Positions 63,906-64,000 of a stretch of 64,000 bases of DNA are shown here, in pieces. A model generated the notes under the pieces. It did no database searches, was not told the DNA's origin, and saw only the letters and a program-made list of their open reading frames with translations. Made by a program: the position numbers and the translations under genes. Positions within the stretch are counted from its first letter, which is position 1; the number at the start of each line of letters is the position of its first letter. Source of the DNA: Clostridium vincentii (GTDB taxonomy: Bacteria; Bacillota; Clostridia; Clostridiales; Clostridiaceae); NCBI RefSeq assembly GCF_002995745.1, contig NZ_PVXQ01000008.1, positions 47,756 through 111,755 on the forward strand, written 5' to 3'.

Positions 63906-63994
63906 GCCGAAGTGGCGGAACTGGCAGACGCACAGGACTTAAAATCCTGCGGTAGTTAAATACCGTACCGGTTCAATTCCGGTCTTCGGCACCA
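63906..63994 (+). tRNA. tRNA-Leu (anticodon UAA), copy 3
   Basis: Identical to copies 1 and 2, starting a third unit that leaves the window. Confidence 0.97.
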
Positions 63995-64000
63995 AAATTT

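Overview
The window looks like a chromosomal segment of a low-GC, spore-forming, strictly anaerobic firmicute, most likely Clostridium sensu stricto. The DNA is AT-rich and AGA/TTA-codon rich, with strong AGGAGG-type ribosome sites. It carries sporulation genes (spmAB, spoVG, spoVT, yabP, yabQ, a SpoVB-like flippase), anaerobic ribonucleotide reductase (nrdD/nrdG) and a NifV/Re-citrate-synthase-like gene beside aconitase. Most of the right half follows the Bacillus subtilis metS-tatD-yabE-rnmV-rsmA ... purR-spoVG-glmU-prs-pth-mfd-spoVT-yabM-mazG-rqcP-yabP-yabQ-divIC-yabR order.

Left region (about 1-14,000): the end of a LacI-type regulator and a MATE exporter, then an arabinose island. araA (minus) diverges from araR. 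The plus strand continues with a ribose/arabinose-type ABC importer (lipoprotein, double ATPase, permease), araD, transaldolase, transketolase and an AraK-type ribulokinase. Together they take arabinose to ribulose, ribulose-5-P and xylulose-5-P, and then through the non-oxidative pentose phosphate pathway. Four sites resembling the AraR box TTGTACGTACAA lie at araA, araR and the importer. A 46-codon remnant of a second, classical ribulokinase (araB) still sits behind one operator and a strong ribosome site. The araK gene that supplies the activity now has foreign-looking codon use.

Middle (14,000-48,100): spmAB, an ABC exporter, and a T-box leader controlling metG, followed by a frameshifted second methionyl-tRNA synthetase. 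Next come tatD-yabE-rnmV-rsmA. A 22.7-kb stretch then separates rsmA from purR. It holds a Cys/His-repeat protein of possible sporulation function, lipoproteins, Mrp ATPase with ferredoxin, padR-degV, a YerB-like lipoprotein, nrdD, citrate/homocitrate synthase with aconitase, a DUF815 ATPase, nrdG, a three-domain acyl-activating/ACP/acyltransferase protein, asnS, a phosphoesterase, purine nucleoside phosphorylase and murC.

Right region (48,300-64,000): purR to yabR in conserved order, with recognisable housekeeping and sporulation-type promoters. It ends in a perfect-consensus promoter driving a tandemly repeated tRNA array, Leu(UAA)-fMet-Met in 278-bp units, which runs off the window.

I found no CRISPR array, insertion sequence, prophage or defence island, and nothing I would call a clearly new system. 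The most unusual items are the araB relic with its araK replacement, the dinucleotide-run frameshift in the second MetRS, the AMP-ligase/ACP/PlsC fusion, the Cys/His-repeat protein and the tRNA tandem array.
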